Below are positions 62,545 to 64,000 of a DNA stretch of 64,000 nt, piece by piece. Origin of the DNA: Mucilaginibacter saanensis. Lineage in GTDB: Bacteria; Bacteroidota; Bacteroidia; Sphingobacteriales; Sphingobacteriaceae. The notes under the pieces were generated by a model, which saw only the letters and a program-made list of their open reading frames with translations, searched no databases and had not been told where the DNA came from. The stretch lies in the NCBI RefSeq assembly GCF_014200575.1, contig NZ_JACHBZ010000011.1, positions 1 through 64,000 of the forward strand, read 5' to 3'. The position numbers were made by a program, and so were the translations under genes. How positions within the stretch are numbered: the stretch's first letter is position 1; each line of letters starts with the position of its first letter.

Positions 62545-63117
62545 ATGCTAAATCTGGTATTGTTTGGCCCTCCCGGAGCAGGGAAAGGGACTCAGTCACA
62601 AAAGCTTATTGAAAAACACGGTTTAATACACCTTTCAACAGGTGATCTTTTACGTGGTGAAATTTCGCAGGGAACCGAACTTGGTTTGGAAGCAAAAAAG
62701 CTGATGGACGAAGGTACGCTGGTTCCTGATGAAGTAGTTATCGGGATGATCAGTAATAAACTTGATGCCAACAAAGATGCTAAAGGCTTTATATTTGATG
62801 GTTTTCCCCGCACGGTAGCACAAGCCGAAGCGTTAGACGGGCTGCTTGACAGCAAAGGTGAGTCTATATCACGGATGGTAGCGCTTGAAGTAGGTGATGA
62901 TGAACTGGAAAACCGCCTTTTATTACGCGGTAAGGATTCTGGCCGTCCTGATGATGCCAACCCGGAAGTGATCCGCAAACGCATTAAGGAATACAACGAT
63001 AAAACCGCACCGGTTGCTGGTTTTTATAAAAAACAAGATAAATTTAAAAGTATAAACGGTATAGGATCAATTGAACAGATATTTGGTGCAATTGATAAGA
63101 TTATCAAAACATATTAA
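62545..63117 (+). CDS. adk: Adenylate kinase
   Basis: 190 aa, short type without the zinc-binding LID insert. The P-loop GPPGAGKGTQ is at 8-17; STGDLLRGE binds AMP; IFDGFPRTVAQAEAL and GKDSGRPDDANPEVIRKR (key GRPDD...IRKR) complete the core. It equilibrates AMP, ADP and ATP. The start follows the tRNA-Arg terminator hairpin directly; obgE follows after a palindromic element. Confidence 0.97.
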   Translation: MLNLVLFGPPGAGKGTQSQKLIEKHGLIHLSTGDLLRGEISQGTELGLEAKKLMDEGTLVPDEVVIGMISNKLDANKDAKGFIFDGFPRTVAQAEALDGLLDSKGESISRMVALEVGDDELENRLLLRGKDSGRPDDANPEVIRKRIKEYNDKTAPVAGFYKKQDKFKSINGIGSIEQIFGAIDKIIKTY

Positions 63118-63119
63118 GT

Positions 63120-63210
63120 AAGTCCGAAAGACGATAAGTCAGTAAAGTCCGGAAGTTAGGAACCTTAAAATTCTTATCTTTCGGACTTTACTGACTTTAG
63201 GGCTTTCCGA
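63120..63210. repeat. Palindromic element between adk and obgE
   Basis: The left arm GTCCGAAAGACGATAAGTC...GTAAAGTCCGGAAG and the right arm CTTATCTTTCGGACTTTAC...TTTCCGA are imperfect inverted copies; AAGTCAGTAAAGTCCG is shared. It ends 20 bp before the obgE ATG. Confidence 0.8.
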
Positions 63211-63230
63211 ATAAATTAAAAAAAAAAATT

Positions 63231-64000
63231 ATGTCGCAGGGTTCCAATTTTGTTGATTATGTGAAAATCTGTTGCCGCAGTGGCCACGGAGGTGCTGGTT
63301 CTGCTCATTTACACCGTGATATTTTAACCTCAAAAGGAGGGCCTGACGGTGGCGATGGTGGTCGTGGTGGTCACGTAATAGTAAAAGGGAATGCCCAGTT
63401 ATGGACAATGCTTCACCTTAAATACCGTAAACACGTAATTGCAGGCGATGGTGACTCGGGCGGAAGCTCTTTACGCAGCGGTAAAACCGGAAGAGATGAA
63501 ATATTGGAAGTACCCCTGGGTACCACCATTAAAAATGCAGAAACAGGCGAAGTTATTTTCGAGATAACTAAAGACGGAGAAACTAAAATATTAACTCCCG
63601 GTGGCAGGGGAGGCTTGGGAAACTGGCACTTTAAAACGGCAACCCAGCAAACTCCGCGTTTTGCGCAACCCGGCGAAGATGGCCGCGAAGACTGGAACAT
63701 ATTAGAATTAAAGATACTGGCCGATGTGGGTTTGGTAGGTTTCCCAAACGCGGGTAAATCGACCTTGCTTTCGGTAGTATCGGCTGCCAAGCCCGAAATT
63801 GCTGATTACGCTTTTACTACGCTGGTACCTAACCTGGGCATCGTATCGTATCGTAATAACCGTTCGTTTGTAATGGCGGATATTCCCGGAATTATTGAGG
63901 GAGCCTCACAGGGAAAAGGATTAGGATTCAGATTTTTGAGGCATATTGAACGTAACTCGGTACTGTTGTTCATGGTACCTGCCGATACAACACGCACGAT
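63231..64000 (+). CDS. obgE: GTPase ObgE/CgtA (5' part; runs off the window)
   Basis: At least 256 codons from the ATG at 63231 to the window end without a stop. The glycine-rich Obg fold ([14 protein letters not shown]) covers about residues 1-158; the G domain begins with G1 GFPNAGKS and G3 DIPGIIEG. The switch I TTLVPNLG is in place. Obg proteins bind the 50S subunit and act in ribosome assembly and stress control. adk-obgE adjacency is known in Bacteroidota. The NKxD motif and C-terminus lie outside the window. Confidence 0.97.
   Translation, partial: MSQGSNFVDYVKICCRSGHGGAGSAHLHRDILTSKGGPDGGDGGRGGHVIVKGNAQLWTMLHLKYRKHVIAGDGDSGGSSLRSGKTGRDEILEVPLGTTIKNAETGEVIFEITKDGETKILTPGGRGGLGNWHFKTATQQTPRFAQPGEDGREDWNILELKILADVGLVGFPNAGKSTLLSVVSAAKPEIADYAFTTLVPNLGIVSYRNNRSFVMADIPGIIEGASQGKGLGFRFLRHIERNSVLLFMVPADTTRT

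Overview
The window is chromosomal DNA of a Bacteroidota bacterium, most likely family Sphingobacteriaceae (Mucilaginibacter/Pedobacter-like). The reasons are the gene content (outer-membrane beta-barrel receptors with a carboxypeptidase-regulatory domain, DUF2723 protein, long IspG, fused HemC-HemD, short AtpC), promoters of the Bacteroidota type (TTTG at -33, TAnnTTTG at -7), few Shine-Dalgarno sequences and moderate GC. There is no rRNA in the window, so the genus is an inference. I see no prophage, conjugative element or CRISPR array; almost everything coding is housekeeping.

Layout. 1-1068: non-coding, full of repeats, with two near-identical 255-bp copies. 1069-12150: DUF2723 membrane protein, tRNA-Gln, prs-rplY-pth, an outer-membrane barrel, a YffB-like protein and an M1 metallopeptidase. 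12339-16815: PoxB, then an MBOAT acyltransferase with an SGNH-like partner. 16934-28805: barrel protein, ispG coupled to an AraC regulator, lipoprotein, RDD protein, an 83-bp tandem repeat block, metal-dependent hydrolase, alpha/beta hydrolase, ArsR-MFS pair, GNAT-nitrilase fusion and a DoxX-like protein. 28972-39365: tetrapyrrole cluster hemA, hemCD, hemB, hemL, hemE, hemJ, with a histidine kinase, response regulator and TPR protein inside it, and a REP-associated transposase pseudogene. 39455-42092: DUF6886 protein, barrel protein and ABC ATPase. 42210-54822: an 11-gene minus-strand branched-chain amino acid cluster (ilvD-ilvB-ilvN-ilvC-leuC-ABM-leuD-leuB-methyltransferase-leuA-ilvA). 55385-64000: atpDC, quinone oxidoreductase, FtsX-like permease, subclass B1 metallo-beta-lactamase, peroxiredoxin, tRNA-Arg, adk and the start of obgE.

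How the genes fit together. The heme genes convert glutamyl-tRNA to 5-aminolevulinate (HemA, HemL), then to uroporphyrinogen III (HemB, HemCD) and coproporphyrinogen III (HemE); HemJ acts later. hemF/hemN and hemH are not in the window. The ilv/leu block holds every dedicated step to isoleucine, valine and leucine apart from the shared aminotransferase.

The most unusual signal is in the gaps rather than the genes. Nearly every gap of 60-150 bp between co-directional genes is filled by a palindromic element of one of several unrelated sequence families, often ending within a few bases of the next start codon. One family flanks the RAYT transposase gene, which is broken by a single in-frame TGA. 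Two similar palindromes appear to be inserted in frame inside ispG.
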